A DNA stretch of 64,000 nt from Dyadobacter beijingensis DSM 21582 (GCF_000382205.1 NZ_KB907786.1:1364001-1428000); one strand, 5' to 3'; positions 9,000-18,484 are shown, counted from the stretch's first letter. Made by a program: numbers and translations. Notes: generated by a model not told the origin, from the sequence alone.

Positions 9000-10127
9000 T
9001 CAGAGCGTGCCCCGCAGCATCTGCTCGCGCTCGATCGCTTCGAACAATGCTTTGAAATTGCCTTTTCCAAAAGATTGTGCCCCTTTTCGTTGGATAATCT
9101 CGAAAAAAAGCGTCGGGCGAGGCATCACGGGTTTGGTGAAAATTTGCAGGAGGTACCCCTCATCGTCGCGGTCGACGAGGATACCGAGCTCACGGAGGCT
9201 GGCAATATCCTCGTCGATATGGCCGACGCGCTGTTCGAGGTCGTCGTAATAGGCCGCCGGTACCCGAAGAAATTCCACCCCTCGCTCGCGCAGGGCATGC
9301 ACGGTGTCCACGATATGGTCGGTTGCGACGGCAATGTGCTGCACGCCCGGTCCGCCGTAAAAATCGAGGTATTCTTCCACCTGCGACTTCTTTTTACCCT
9401 CCGCCGGCTCGTTGATCGGGAATTTGATGCGTCCGTTCCCGTTGCTCATCACCTTGCTCATCAATGCCGAATAGTCGGTAGAAATGTCCTTGTCGTCAAA
9501 CGAAACCATCATTTTGAACCCCATTACCTCCTCATAAAACTTCACCCAGCGGTTCATTTCGTTCCACCCGACATTGCCGACCATGTGATCGATATACCGC
9601 AGGCCCGCAGGCTCCGGCGAATGCTCGGGCTGCCAGGTCACAAATCCGGGCAGGAAAGTGCCGTGATAGTCTTTCCGTTCCACGAAAATGTGCACCGTGT
9701 CACCATACGTGCAGATCCCCGACCGGACGGTCTGCCCGTCGCGGTCTTTCTCGGCAAGCGGTTCGAGAAACGGCCGCGCACCTCGTTTCACCGTTTCCCG
9801 GTAAGCCTGCCGGGCGTCGTCGACCCATAGCGCGATGGCCTTTACGCCATCGCCATGCCGGTCGATATGCGCGCCGATGGGCGTGCCGCCGTGGAGTGGG
9901 GAAGTAAAAACGAGCCGGATCTTGCCCTGAACGACCACGTAGGATTCGCGGTCGGTGAGCCCGGTTTCGAGCCCGGCCATCGCCAGCGGCTGAAACCCGA
10001 ATGCATTCCGGAAATAGTGCGCCGATTGCAAGGCATTGCCGACAAACAACTCGACATAATCCGTACCATTGATGGGAAGGAAATCGGGGGTTGTCGGCGG
10101 GGCGGTTGGTGCTGGCAGGGTGGACAT
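9000..10127 (-). CDS. hppD: 4-hydroxyphenylpyruvate dioxygenase
   Basis: A 375-residue vicinal-oxygen-chelate enzyme that turns 4-hydroxyphenylpyruvate into homogentisate. The iron ligands are His181 (RYIDHMVGNV), His264 (GVQHIAVATD) and Glu343 (TLFFEIIQR). The C-terminal GKGNFKALFEAIEREQ is the family's active-site cap. ATG 10127 opens a short Pro-rich lead before the first domain; an ORF extension to 10172 runs into the repeat-rich gap and is less likely. It is separated from homogentisate dioxygenase by 142 bases filled by phased TGAC repeats. Confidence 0.95.
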   Translation of the reverse strand: MSTLPAPTAPPTTPDFLPINGTDYVELFVGNALQSAHYFRNAFGFQPLAMAGLETGLTDRESYVVVQGKIRLVFTSPLHGGTPIGAHIDRHGDGVKAIALWVDDARQAYRETVKRGARPFLEPLAEKDRDGQTVRSGICTYGDTVHIFVERKDYHGTFLPGFVTWQPEHSPEPAGLRYIDHMVGNVGWNEMNRWVKFYEEVMGFKMMVSFDDKDISTDYSALMSKVMSNGNGRIKFPINEPAEGKKKSQVEEYLDFYGGPGVQHIAVATDHIVDTVHALRERGVEFLRVPAAYYDDLEQRVGHIDEDIASLRELGILVDRDDEGYLLQIFTKPVMPRPTLFFEIIQRKGAQSFGKGNFKALFEAIEREQMLRGTL

Positions 10128-10150
10128 GGTGTGGTTGTTGATCGGTTGTT

Positions 10151-10262
10151 CGTTGTGGTCAGGTATGGTCACTTTTAGTCAGGTGTTGTCATTTTGTTGA
10201 AGTAACTGAATGCCTATTCCTGGCAACACCTCACTATTTCCTGACCATTACTGACAATTCTT
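10151..10262. repeat. Inverted array of 10-bp TGAC repeats, copy 1
   Basis: The gap between hmgA and hppD. GTC recurs at exactly 10-base steps (10158, 10168, 10178, 10188), which is TGAC read on the other strand. The right part carries TGAC at 10242 and 10252. The arms pair: TAGTCAGGTGTTGTC (10176-10190) against GGCAACACCTCACTA (10222-10236), 13 of 15 positions identical plus one G-T. The right arm ends a few bases before the hmgA stop. Two other gaps in the window carry the same design (23830 and 49505). Confidence 0.75.
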
Positions 10263-10269
10263 GAATACA

Positions 10270-11430
10270 TTACCCCTCGGCCCAGCTGCTAAAATACCGC
10301 CCGTCATCAATGGCAACAGCCTGCTCCGTCAGCATCAGCGGGCGGAAGGTATCGACCATGACGGCAAGTTCCCGGGTTTCTTTTTTACCGATGCTTCGCT
10401 CGTATGCGCCGGGGTGCGGGCCGTGCGGGATGCCGCCGGGGTGGAGGGTAATATGCCCCTGTGCGATGTCGTTGCGGCTCATGAAATCGCCGTCGACGTA
10501 GTAAAGCACCTCGTCGGAATCGATGTTGCTGTGGTTGTATGGGGCCGGTATGGCCAGCGGGTGGTAGTCGTAAAGCCTTGGACAAAAGGAGCATACAACG
10601 AACGCGTCGGTCTGGAACGTCTGGTGTACCGGCGGCGGCTGATGAATGCGGCCGGTAATGGGTTCGAAATTATGGATCGAAAATGCCCAGGGATAATTGT
10701 AACCGTCCCAGCCGATCACGTCGAACGGGTGCGTTTCGTAGGTTAGCGGGTGAATATGCCCCTGTTTCTTGATTTTGATGAGAAAATCGCCGTGTTGGTC
10801 GTGCGTTTCGAGGTGACGGGGCAGGATGTAATCGCGCTCGCAGTAAGGCGAATGCTCGGTCAGCTGCCCGAAATGGTTGCGGTAGCGCTTTGGCGTGTAA
10901 ATGGGCGAATGCGATTCGAGGTACAGCAGCCGGTTGTCCGCGCCGTCGAATTCGATCTGGTAAATCGTCCCGCGCGGGATCAGCACATAGTCGCCGTAGG
11001 TAAACGGCACTTGCCCGAACGGCGTCCGCAGCCGGCCCGAACCGCGGTGTACGAACAGCAGCTCGTCGGCATCGGTATTTTTGTAAAAATAATCCATCGG
11101 AAGGCCCTGCGGCGCCGCCAGGCCGAATATCAGGTCGCGGTTCACGAGCAATGACACTCGGCTTTCGAGGTAATCGGCCGCCGGTTGAATGTCGAAGCCA
11201 ATCAGCTTTCGCATGGTCATATTATTGCCGACTGCAATACGGGGCTGTACATCGTAAGGCTCGCCAATCGACTTCACCTGCGTGGGCCGCCAGGTGTGAT
11301 AGAGGAGGGAAGACATGCCTTCGAAACCGATCGTTCCGAAGAGTTCTTCATAATAAAGCCCGCCGTCGTTTTTGCGAAACTGCGTGTGCCGCTTGGGCGG
11401 AATGGTTCCTAGTTGATGATAAATCGGCAT
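10270..11430 (-). CDS. hmgA: Homogentisate 1,2-dioxygenase
   Basis: A 386-residue cupin-fold ring-cleaving enzyme that opens homogentisate to maleylacetoacetate. Diagnostic segments are YNHSNIDSDEVLYYVDGDF and HPGGIPHGPHPGAYE, which hold the His/Glu iron-site residues, and DVIGWDGYNYPWAFSIHNFEP. It is the first gene of the cluster and faces the GH9 cellulase gene across 289 AT-rich bases. No maleylacetoacetate isomerase gene is in the cluster, so that step must be encoded elsewhere. Confidence 0.94.
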   Translation of the reverse strand: MPIYHQLGTIPPKRHTQFRKNDGGLYYEELFGTIGFEGMSSLLYHTWRPTQVKSIGEPYDVQPRIAVGNNMTMRKLIGFDIQPAADYLESRVSLLVNRDLIFGLAAPQGLPMDYFYKNTDADELLFVHRGSGRLRTPFGQVPFTYGDYVLIPRGTIYQIEFDGADNRLLYLESHSPIYTPKRYRNHFGQLTEHSPYCERDYILPRHLETHDQHGDFLIKIKKQGHIHPLTYETHPFDVIGWDGYNYPWAFSIHNFEPITGRIHQPPPVHQTFQTDAFVVCSFCPRLYDYHPLAIPAPYNHSNIDSDEVLYYVDGDFMSRNDIAQGHITLHPGGIPHGPHPGAYERSIGKKETRELAVMVDTFRPLMLTEQAVAIDDGRYFSSWAEG

Positions 11431-11566
11431 ATCCTTCGCATTAGTAAGTTAGCCAATGGTTGTCTATGCAATTATAAGAAAAACAAATCAATATTTAAAT
11501 AAAAATTTGTATTATTTTTAAAATGTCAATATTGATAACGCTTAATAAGTTCTAAGTGCATTCATA

Positions 11567-11597
11567 TTTGTTCGATCAAATAATAAGAATAAATTTG
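11567..11597 (+). promoter_or_regulatory. Promoter of the GH9 cellulase gene
   Basis: TTTG (11567-11570), exactly 19 bases, then TAAATTTG (11590-11597): a full match to the Bacteroidota housekeeping promoter. The predicted transcript starts near 11604, leaving a leader of about 115 bases. A near-perfect GTTGTTTAACAAC inverted repeat followed by T7 lies in that leader (about 11679-11698) and might act as an attenuator. Confidence 0.65.
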
Positions 11598-11719
11598 AAC
11601 TGCATTTCGGTCGCAGCTACCATTTCAGCAACGCCGATTTCCCCCATCCTGATTCACGAGGCCTTCCTGCCGCTCTGTTGTTTAACAACCGTTTTTTTCA
11701 CCATTAAAAAATCGCAGCC

Positions 11720-14131
11720 ATGCGGAAACATTACCTCCATTCGCCCGGAAGGGGCATTTTTACATTTCTGCTCATCGCGCTGTTCACGTTGCGGGCCGGG
11801 GCGCAGGTTAGCCAGTTTATCCACGTCGACCAGTTTGGCTACGCGCCCGCCGCCGAGAAGGTGGCCGTGCTGAGCAACCCCGTCCAGGGTTACAACGCGG
11901 CGTTGAGCTATACACCGCCCGCCACGCTCGAAGTGCGGAACAGTGTTAACCATGCGGTCGCATTCTCGGGACCGGTGACAGTCTGGAACAATGGTAATAC
12001 GCAAGCCAATTCCGGTGACCAGGGGTGGTGGTTCGATTTTTCGGCATTGACGGCCGCAGGGAGTTATTATGTGTTCGACGGGGTGAACAACCAGCGCTCG
12101 GCGGTTTTTGAAATTGCCCCTAATCCCTACGGCAATGTGATGCTGGCAGCCATGAAGATGTTTTACTACAACCGCTGCAACATGGCAAAAGCGGCGCCCT
12201 ATGCTGCCGGCAAATGGACGGACGGCAACAATTTTGCCCATCCATTGCAGGATGCCAATGCCCGTTACGTGTACGACCAGAGCAATGCTGCGCTCGAAAG
12301 GGAGCTGACGGGCGGGTGGTTCGATGCGGGGGATTACAACAAATATGTGTCGTTCACGCACAGCCCGCTGCACGACCTGTTGTATGCCTATGAGGAAAAT
12401 CCGGCCGTTTTTACCGATAATTTCAATATCCCCGAGAGCAAAAACGGCATCCCCGACATCCTCGACGAGGTGAAATGGGAGCTCGACTGGCTTTTTAAAA
12501 TGACCAATGCCGATGGCAGTACCCACAACAAGATGGGCAGCCGCAATTACAGCGAAAACATTTCCTCGCCGCCCAGCGTGAACGTCGACGGCCGCTATTA
12601 CGGCCCTGTTTGCACTTCGGCATCCGCCACCATTGCGTCGGTTTTCTCGCACGCGTCGCTCGTGTATGCGGGTATCCCCGCGCTCGCCGCGTACGCGGGG
12701 CAGCTGGAAGCGAAGGCCGCCAGTTGTTTCAATTACGTGCTGCCGTTTTACAATACATCTGCCTTACAAACCAATTGCGACGACGGCAGCATTGTGTCGG
12801 GCGATGCGGATGTGGGCACGGGCCCGCAGCGGAACATGCTGCTGATCGCGGCCATTTACCTGTTTGAAAGGACCGGAAATGCCGTTTACAACCAGTTTGT
12901 GACGAACAATTACGCGGGTACCGACGTGATGAGCTCGGGCTTCTGGGGTGTGGACGCCACCGAATTGCAGGATGCCCTGCTCCGTTACGCCAGGCTTCCC
13001 AATGCGACCCCGGCCGTGGCGACAGCGATCCTGAATTCGGCCGGCAGTGCGGTGAACAACAACTGGAACGACTTCTTCGGCTGGACGAACGCCGATTTAT
13101 ACCGTGCGTTCATGCCCGACTGGTCGTACCACTGGGGCAGCAATATGCCCAAGGCGGATTATGCCAATGTGAACCGCACGATGCTCAAAGCGGGCCTGGG
13201 CAATGCGGCCGGCTTGCGCCGGAAAGCCGCCGAGCAGATCCATTATTTTCATGGAATAAACCCGCAAGGGATTGTATACCTGTCGAATATGTACGGCGTG
13301 GGCGGCGACCGGTGCGCGAACGAGATTTACCATACGTGGTTCAACGACGGCACCATATACGACAACGCGCTGACGTCGCCCAACGGCCCGGCGCCGGGCT
13401 ACGTCACCGGCGGCCCGAATGCCGATTATACCATTAACACGCAGAGTCCGCCCTACGGCCAGCCGCGCCAGAAGAGCTACCTCGATTTCAATACCGGCTG
13501 GCCGACCAACAGCTGGGAAATTACAGAGCCGGCTATCTATTACCAGGCGGCCTACGTTCGCCTCCTCGCCCATTCGACCCTGCCGATCGAAGACCCGCTG
13601 CCCGTGGAACTCGCCGATTTTTATGTCAAAGAACTGACCAGCGGCCAGGCGCAGCTGTATTGGAAAACGGTGTCGGAAGTGGATAATGAGCGTTTCGAAG
13701 TCGAGCGGTCGGCGGATGGGCTGGATTTCAGGATGATAGGCGAGGTACCGGGTAGCCGCACTTCGCAGCAGGCCCATTACTACACATTTACGGATGCCGA
13801 AACGCCCAATACCACGACTTATTACCGGTTGAAACAGGTGGATACCGATGGGCAGTTCGAGTATTCCAAAATCATCGCGCTATACCGCAACGGCGACGCT
13901 TCATTCCGCCTCGGCCCGAACCCGCTGACGGATTTCGTAGACCTGCAAATGCCGAAGCACGTAGGCCCGGCCACGGTGAAACTCATGAGTATGTCGGGCG
14001 TGGAGCTGATGCGCAGCCCCGTGAATGGCAGCGGCCGGGTGTCCATTGCCGATCTGCCGAAGGGTATTTACCTGTTGCAGGTCGAGCGGGGCAGCGAGCG
14101 CCTTTTCACGCAACGGATTTTCAAGAACTGA
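11720..14131 (+). CDS. Secreted glycoside hydrolase family 9 (cellulase-like) with T9SS tail
   Basis: An 803-residue extracellular enzyme. A signal peptide (FLLIALFTLRAGAQ) is followed by a cellulase N-terminal Ig-like domain (FIHVDQFGYAPAAEKVAVLS to about residue 130). The GH9 (alpha/alpha)6 barrel shows GGWFDAGDYNKY near residues 197-208 with the catalytic Asp pair. The late motifs are HGINPQGIVYLSNMYGVGG and WEITEPAIYYQAAYV near residue 600, with the general-acid Glu. The tail has a fibronectin-like module (PLPVELADFYV, near 627) and a type A sorting domain ending GIYLLQVERGSERLFTQRIFKN, which sends it out by type IX secretion. Likely substrate: cellulose or other beta-glucans. Its 3' end overlaps the convergent AraC gene by 11 bases. 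Confidence 0.92.
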   Translation: MRKHYLHSPGRGIFTFLLIALFTLRAGAQVSQFIHVDQFGYAPAAEKVAVLSNPVQGYNAALSYTPPATLEVRNSVNHAVAFSGPVTVWNNGNTQANSGDQGWWFDFSALTAAGSYYVFDGVNNQRSAVFEIAPNPYGNVMLAAMKMFYYNRCNMAKAAPYAAGKWTDGNNFAHPLQDANARYVYDQSNAALERELTGGWFDAGDYNKYVSFTHSPLHDLLYAYEENPAVFTDNFNIPESKNGIPDILDEVKWELDWLFKMTNADGSTHNKMGSRNYSENISSPPSVNVDGRYYGPVCTSASATIASVFSHASLVYAGIPALAAYAGQLEAKAASCFNYVLPFYNTSALQTNCDDGSIVSGDADVGTGPQRNMLLIAAIYLFERTGNAVYNQFVTNNYAGTDVMSSGFWGVDATELQDALLRYARLPNATPAVATAILNSAGSAVNNNWNDFFGWTNADLYRAFMPDWSYHWGSNMPKADYANVNRTMLKAGLGNAAGLRRKAAEQIHYFHGINPQGIVYLSNMYGVGGDRCANEIYHTWFNDGTIYDNALTSPNGPAPGYVTGGPNADYTINTQSPPYGQPRQKSYLDFNTGWPTNSWEITEPAIYYQAAYVRLLAHSTLPIEDPLPVELADFYVKELTSGQAQLYWKTVSEVDNERFEVERSADGLDFRMIGEVPGSRTSQQAHYYTFTDAETPNTTTYYRLKQVDTDGQFEYSKIIALYRNGDASFRLGPNPLTDFVDLQMPKHVGPATVKLMSMSGVELMRSPVNGSGRVSIADLPKGIYLLQVERGSERLFTQRIFKN

Positions 14132-15020
14132 AATTTCCGCCTTTGTCGCGCTTGTAATGCGCGGGGGATATGCCCATTTGCTGTTTGAAAAGCCGGGAAA
14201 AATAGAAAGGGTCGTCGATACCGATGGCCGAAGCGACCTCGTTGACGCGCATCGTACCAAAGTGCAGGAGCTGACAGGCTTTCTGAATGCGGAGGTAGTT
14301 GAAATATTCGATCGGCGCATAACCGGTATCTTTTTTAAATCTCCTGGAAAAAAACGACACGGAAAGATTTACCGAACGGGCAATATTATCCAGTGAAAGG
14401 GAATTTGAAAGATTTTCCTGCATGTGCAGGATCGCCTTTTCGGTAGGGCTGGCAATGGCTTCCGCCAGCGCCGGCCTGCCGAAATGCTCGGGTGCGATGA
14501 ACGACGACAGGTAATGCGGAAGTGCGAGGTTGGCATGCAGCAGGTTGGAGGCGCTGTACCCTTTGAGCAGGGTGTTGGCAATGTGGGTGAAAAGCCCATT
14601 GCGCTCTTCCGAATAGCCTACCTGGACGCTGCGGTCCGTTTCGCCGTCGCGCTCCATGATGGCCGCCACGGCAGCCTGGCATTGGCCGCCGGCGAGGTGC
14701 ATCCAGTAAATGCTCCACGGGTTGAGCGGGTCAGCGCCGTAAGAATGAGGCGCATCCATCGGTAAAACGAATATTTCGCCCGCGTGTACCTGGGAGGTGC
14801 TGCCGCCGGTTTCCACCCAGCCCCTGCCCGCGCTGCAATACAGCAGGATGCCCTGGGAAATGCCGTGCGGCCGGTGGTAATAATGGTGCAATGCTTTGGG
14901 ATAATAGCCCATCCGGGCGATGTACAGCTGGCCTATCAGCGGCAGTTGCTCGCAATGCGCCGTAGCCACCCTGGGTATTTCGATGATGAGCTCGCCCTGG
15001 AAGCCCCTGCTTTTGCGCAT
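14121..15020 (-). CDS. AraC family transcriptional regulator
   Basis: A 299-residue regulator. The N-terminal half is a cupin-like sensor domain (HHYYHRPHGISQGILLYCSAGRGW, GEIFVLPMDAPHSYGAD). The C-terminal 100 residues carry two helix-turn-helix units typical of AraC: LSLDNIARSVNLSVSFFSRRFKKDTG and RVNEVASAIGIDDPFYFSRLFKQQMG. The sensor probably binds a sugar or related small molecule. It is divergent from a dioxygenase/transporter/isomerase unit, the most likely target. An inverted repeat at 15093-15120 lies in the shared promoter region. Confidence 0.9.
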   Translation of the reverse strand: MRKSRGFQGELIIEIPRVATAHCEQLPLIGQLYIARMGYYPKALHHYYHRPHGISQGILLYCSAGRGWVETGGSTSQVHAGEIFVLPMDAPHSYGADPLNPWSIYWMHLAGGQCQAAVAAIMERDGETDRSVQVGYSEERNGLFTHIANTLLKGYSASNLLHANLALPHYLSSFIAPEHFGRPALAEAIASPTEKAILHMQENLSNSLSLDNIARSVNLSVSFFSRRFKKDTGYAPIEYFNYLRIQKACQLLHFGTMRVNEVASAIGIDDPFYFSRLFKQQMGISPAHYKRDKGGNFSS

Positions 15021-15092
15021 AATGTGTGTAGCCGATGTGCGTGAATGGATTGGGTAAAGGTAAGATAATCCATGTTTTGGACAAAATTGTTC

Positions 15093-15120
15093 ATTCGTTT
15101 ATGTCTTGGAATAAATGAAT
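15093..15120. promoter_or_regulatory. Inverted repeat, candidate AraC-type operator
   Basis: ATTCGTTTAT (15093-15102), eight bases, ATAAATGAAT (15111-15120): arms match at 9 of 10 positions. It lies in the 145-base divergent region between the AraC gene and the phytanoyl-CoA-dioxygenase-like gene. The role is inferred from position only. Confidence 0.4.
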
Positions 15121-15165
15121 TTTGTGCGGTTATAATACAAATTGGCTATTTCTAATCCCACTATC

Positions 15166-16017
15166 ATGGCAAAGCAGCTTTTGACACCCGCCCAGATTCA
15201 GCAGTACCACGAAGACGGTTACCTGATCGTCCGCGGGTTTTACGACGAGGAAGAAGTGTCCCGCCTGTACCGCATCGCCGTCGACGACGCGGCAATCAGC
15301 AAGCACGCGATCAATGTCAACGACAGCACCGGCAAGCGCAGCAAGCTTTCGCTCTGGTACAAGCCCGGCGACGATGTATACGGGCTGTTGACCCGCGGCG
15401 AAACGCTCGTGGGCGCGGTAGACCAGCTGCTGGAACGCCAGCGGGGCGACGAGGGGCATTCAGTATGCCATTACCATTCCAAACTCATGCAGAAAGAGCC
15501 GCGCGTAGGCGGGGCCTGGGAATGGCACCAGGACTATGGATACTGGTACAAAAACGAATTTCTGTTTCCCGAGCAAATGATGTCCGTGATGATCGCCGTG
15601 ACGGACGCAAACGTGGAAAACGGCTGCCTGCAAGTGATCAGGGGGTCGCACAAAATGGGCCGCGTGGAGCACGGGTTCTCGGGCGAGCAGGTAGGGGCGT
15701 CGCAGAAATATGTGGACCTGGCGCTGAAAACGATGGAACACGTGTATGTGGAGCTGAATGCCGGCGACGCGCTGTTTTTTCACAGCAATATCCTGCACCG
15801 GTCGGAAGCGAACGTGTCGGACCGGGCGCGCTGGTCGCTGATTTCCTGCTACAACCGCTCCGCCAATATCGGTTATAACGAATCGTCGTCGTCTTCGGCG
15901 AGCATTACGCCCATCGATATCGTTCCCGACGACGCACTGCTGACGTGGGAAACGGCCGGGCTGGCCGAATCGGACGCCGATTTTCTCAGCAAGGAAGCAG
16001 ATGTTTCACTCAAATAA
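15166..16017 (+). CDS. Phytanoyl-CoA dioxygenase (PhyH) family oxygenase
   Basis: A 283-residue Fe(II)/2-oxoglutarate oxygenase. The iron facial triad appears as HQD in WEWHQDYGYW and a distal His in FFHSNILHRSEAN, followed by the 2-oxoglutarate-binding Arg in SDRARWSLISCYNR. Family members hydroxylate varied small molecules, so the substrate is unknown. With a sugar porter and an isomerase downstream, a carbohydrate or polyol-derived compound is a reasonable guess. ATG 15166 is preferred; the upstream TTG at 15142 would add eight residues outside the conserved fold. Confidence 0.85.
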   Translation: MAKQLLTPAQIQQYHEDGYLIVRGFYDEEEVSRLYRIAVDDAAISKHAINVNDSTGKRSKLSLWYKPGDDVYGLLTRGETLVGAVDQLLERQRGDEGHSVCHYHSKLMQKEPRVGGAWEWHQDYGYWYKNEFLFPEQMMSVMIAVTDANVENGCLQVIRGSHKMGRVEHGFSGEQVGASQKYVDLALKTMEHVYVELNAGDALFFHSNILHRSEANVSDRARWSLISCYNRSANIGYNESSSSSASITPIDIVPDDALLTWETAGLAESDADFLSKEADVSLK

Positions 16018-16027
16018 TACACACACG

Positions 16028-17401
16028 ATGGCACACACCGCCGGCACATTTTCCTCCCTGCAAACCGGTCCCGTTCGAATCAACAAAGGTTATGTTTATC
16101 TGCTCAGCGCCATTGCGGCGCTGGGCGGGATTTTGTTCGGCTTCGACCTCGTGATCATTTCCGGGACGGTCGCGTTCTTTCAGGCGCATTTCGGGCTGAA
16201 CGAGCTGGAAACCGGCTGGGCGGTGGGCTGCATTAACCTCGGCGCGGCCATCGGCGCCATCATGGGCGGGTACCTTTGCGAGCGCCTGGGCCGGAAGAAA
16301 CTCCTGATGATCTGCGCGATCCTGTTTGCCGTCACCGGCGGCGGCACCGGCTGGGCCGAAAACTTTACGATGTTTATCTGTTTTCGCATGCTGAGCGGCG
16401 TCGCCGTAGGAGCGGCCGCGTTGGTATGCCCGATTTACCTGGCCGAAATCTCGCCGGCACCCATGCGCGGCACGACGGTATCGTTTTACCAGCTCTCGAT
16501 CGTGGTCGGGATATTGCTGGCTTACCTGTCTAACTACCTCCTGCTGAATGTCGAGGACAATTGGCGGTGGATGTTTTCGTCCCAGTCGATCCCCGCGCTG
16601 CTATTCTATTTCAGTCTGTTTACGGCTTCCGAAAGCCCGCGGTGGCTGATCCGTGCCGGCCGGGAGTTTGAGGCGCATATTGTGCTGGAACGCGTTGGCG
16701 GGCTGGACTATGCATTGGCAGAGCAGGAGCAGATCGAAAAGAGTTTCGCCGATAAGACCCGGTCCCAATTAGCCGATCTCTTCCGGAAGGACGCGTGGCA
16801 CATTGTGTTCATCGGCATTATGATCGCCATTTTTTCACAGATCGTCGGGCAGAATTCCATCTTTTCATACGCGCCGGAATTGTTCAAAAAGGCAGGGGTC
16901 GGCCAGGATTCGGCATTTTTGCAGTCAATCATCATCGGCATTACCAACTTCATATTCACATTCATCGCGATAGCTACCATCGACAAGGCCGGGCGTAAAA
17001 AACTGCTGCAATACGGCGCATTCCTGCTTTTTGCAGATGCGGTGGCATTGTCGGCGGCATTTTACCTGCAATGGTCGGGAACGTGGGTACTCGTGTTCGT
17101 ACTGGCGTTTATCGGCGTGTATTCGGCCACGCTCGGGCCGGTAACCTGGGTGGCACTTTCGGAAATCTTTCCGAACCGCATCCGGGGCAACGCCATGGCC
17201 GTGGCTACGCTGGCATTATGGATCGCCAACTTCTTCACAACGGCCTTATTCCCGGTGATGAACCAGTATTTCGGTATGCCGGTCACCTTTTTGGTACATG
17301 CAGGCATTTGCCTGATCTACTTCTTTTTTGTCCGGAACCGCGTGCCCGAAACCAAGGGCAGGTCTTTGGAAGAAATTGAAAAACTATTACAGAAAAGCTG
17401 A
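16028..17401 (+). CDS. MFS sugar porter
   Basis: A 457-residue, 12-helix inner-membrane transporter of the sugar porter branch. Visible signatures: GGILFGFDLVIISG in the first helix, RLGRKKLLM in loop 2-3, SESPRWLIRAGR after helix 6, DKAGRKKLL in loop 8-9 and the terminal VPETKGRSLEEIEKLL. It probably imports a monosaccharide or polyol with protons. The start at 16028 lies 10 bases after the previous stop and the next gene follows within 11 bases, so all three form one transcript. Confidence 0.92.
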   Translation: MAHTAGTFSSLQTGPVRINKGYVYLLSAIAALGGILFGFDLVIISGTVAFFQAHFGLNELETGWAVGCINLGAAIGAIMGGYLCERLGRKKLLMICAILFAVTGGGTGWAENFTMFICFRMLSGVAVGAAALVCPIYLAEISPAPMRGTTVSFYQLSIVVGILLAYLSNYLLLNVEDNWRWMFSSQSIPALLFYFSLFTASESPRWLIRAGREFEAHIVLERVGGLDYALAEQEQIEKSFADKTRSQLADLFRKDAWHIVFIGIMIAIFSQIVGQNSIFSYAPELFKKAGVGQDSAFLQSIIIGITNFIFTFIAIATIDKAGRKKLLQYGAFLLFADAVALSAAFYLQWSGTWVLVFVLAFIGVYSATLGPVTWVALSEIFPNRIRGNAMAVATLALWIANFFTTALFPVMNQYFGMPVTFLVHAGICLIYFFFVRNRVPETKGRSLEEIEKLLQKS

Positions 17402-17412
17402 CCATCCATTGA

Positions 17413-18234
17413 ATGAAAATCGAATTCTTTGCTCCGGAATGGGGTAATACGCTTCCTTTCGAGACATTTTGTCAAAATGTACGGGCCGCCGGCTACGACG
17501 GGGTGGAAATGGCGCTGCCGCTCGACGACGAGGAAAAACAGGCGATCCTGGATGTATTGGAGGCGCATGATCTGAAACTGATCGGCCAGTACTGGCAGTC
17601 GTTTGAAAAAGACCTCGACACCCACGCCGGGAATTACGAAATGTACCTGCGCAACCTGATCGAGGCCGGGCCGGTGCTGATCAACTGCCAGACCGGTAAG
17701 GACTATTTCAATAAAGCGCAAAATCAGCGGTTGTTTGCGTTGGCTGCCCGGCTTTCGGCCGAATCCGGCATCCCGATCGTCCACGAAACGCACCGCGGCA
17801 AATGCCTTTTCGCCGCGCACGTGGCGATGCCGTACCTGCAAGCCGATCCCAACCTGCGAATCGCCTTCGATGTTTCCCATTGGTGCAGCGTTCACGAGTC
17901 GTTACTGGCCGATTTGCCCGACGAAGTCGCGCTGGCCATTTCGCGCACCGACCATATCCACAGCCGGGTAGGCCATCCCGAAGGCCCGCAGGTGAACGAT
18001 CCGCGCGCGCCCGAATGGAAAGAAGTGGTGAACGCACACCTCGACTGGTGGGACCGCATCGTCGAAATGCACCGCCAAAACGACACGTCGCTCACGATCA
18101 CCACCGAATTCGGTCCCTTGCCATACATGCCCTCGATGCCTTACACCAAGATGCCGCTCGTGAGCCAGTGGGATGTAAATGTATATATGATGATTTTGCT
18201 CAAAGAGCGCTATCATTTGGATATACCGCTGTAA
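17413..18234 (+). CDS. Sugar phosphate isomerase/epimerase family protein
   Basis: A 273-residue TIM barrel of the xylose isomerase-like/AP endonuclease 2 superfamily. Likely metal ligands are Glu in PIVHETHRG, Asp/His in IAFDVSHWCSVHE, His in DHIHSRVGHPEGP and the late Glu in TITTEFGPLPYMP. Members isomerise or epimerise sugars, keto-sugars or inositols; the specific reaction cannot be read. As the last gene after the oxygenase and porter, it probably processes the imported compound. Confidence 0.84.
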   Translation: MKIEFFAPEWGNTLPFETFCQNVRAAGYDGVEMALPLDDEEKQAILDVLEAHDLKLIGQYWQSFEKDLDTHAGNYEMYLRNLIEAGPVLINCQTGKDYFNKAQNQRLFALAARLSAESGIPIVHETHRGKCLFAAHVAMPYLQADPNLRIAFDVSHWCSVHESLLADLPDEVALAISRTDHIHSRVGHPEGPQVNDPRAPEWKEVVNAHLDWWDRIVEMHRQNDTSLTITTEFGPLPYMPSMPYTKMPLVSQWDVNVYMMILLKERYHLDIPL

Positions 18235-18445
18235 AAACAGCCCGAAAGGTTAAGTGTCACTAAATTTTTCTTAAAATTTTGCTGGAATCGGTATTTACCG
18301 TTAAATAAATTTTTTGTCATTAAAATGCTGACAATGAGTTGATTTCTTCGACGCTGCGTAGAAATAGTATACTTTTGGGAATTTAATATGTACAGGCAAT
18401 TGTTTTACGGGCCGGAATTGTAGTTCCGGTTAATGAGTTAATTCA

Positions 18446-18453
18446 TAAATTTG
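18446..18453 (+). promoter_or_regulatory. Candidate -7 box for the receiver gene
   Basis: TAAATTTG matches TAnnTTTG 31 bases before the receiver gene. The nearest TTG (18418-18420) is 25 bases away, longer than usual, so the -33 box is uncertain. The rest of the 250-base AT-rich gap shows no gene. Confidence 0.35.
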
Positions 18454-18484
18454 CTTTGTAGTAACCCCGATCGATCTAATAACT

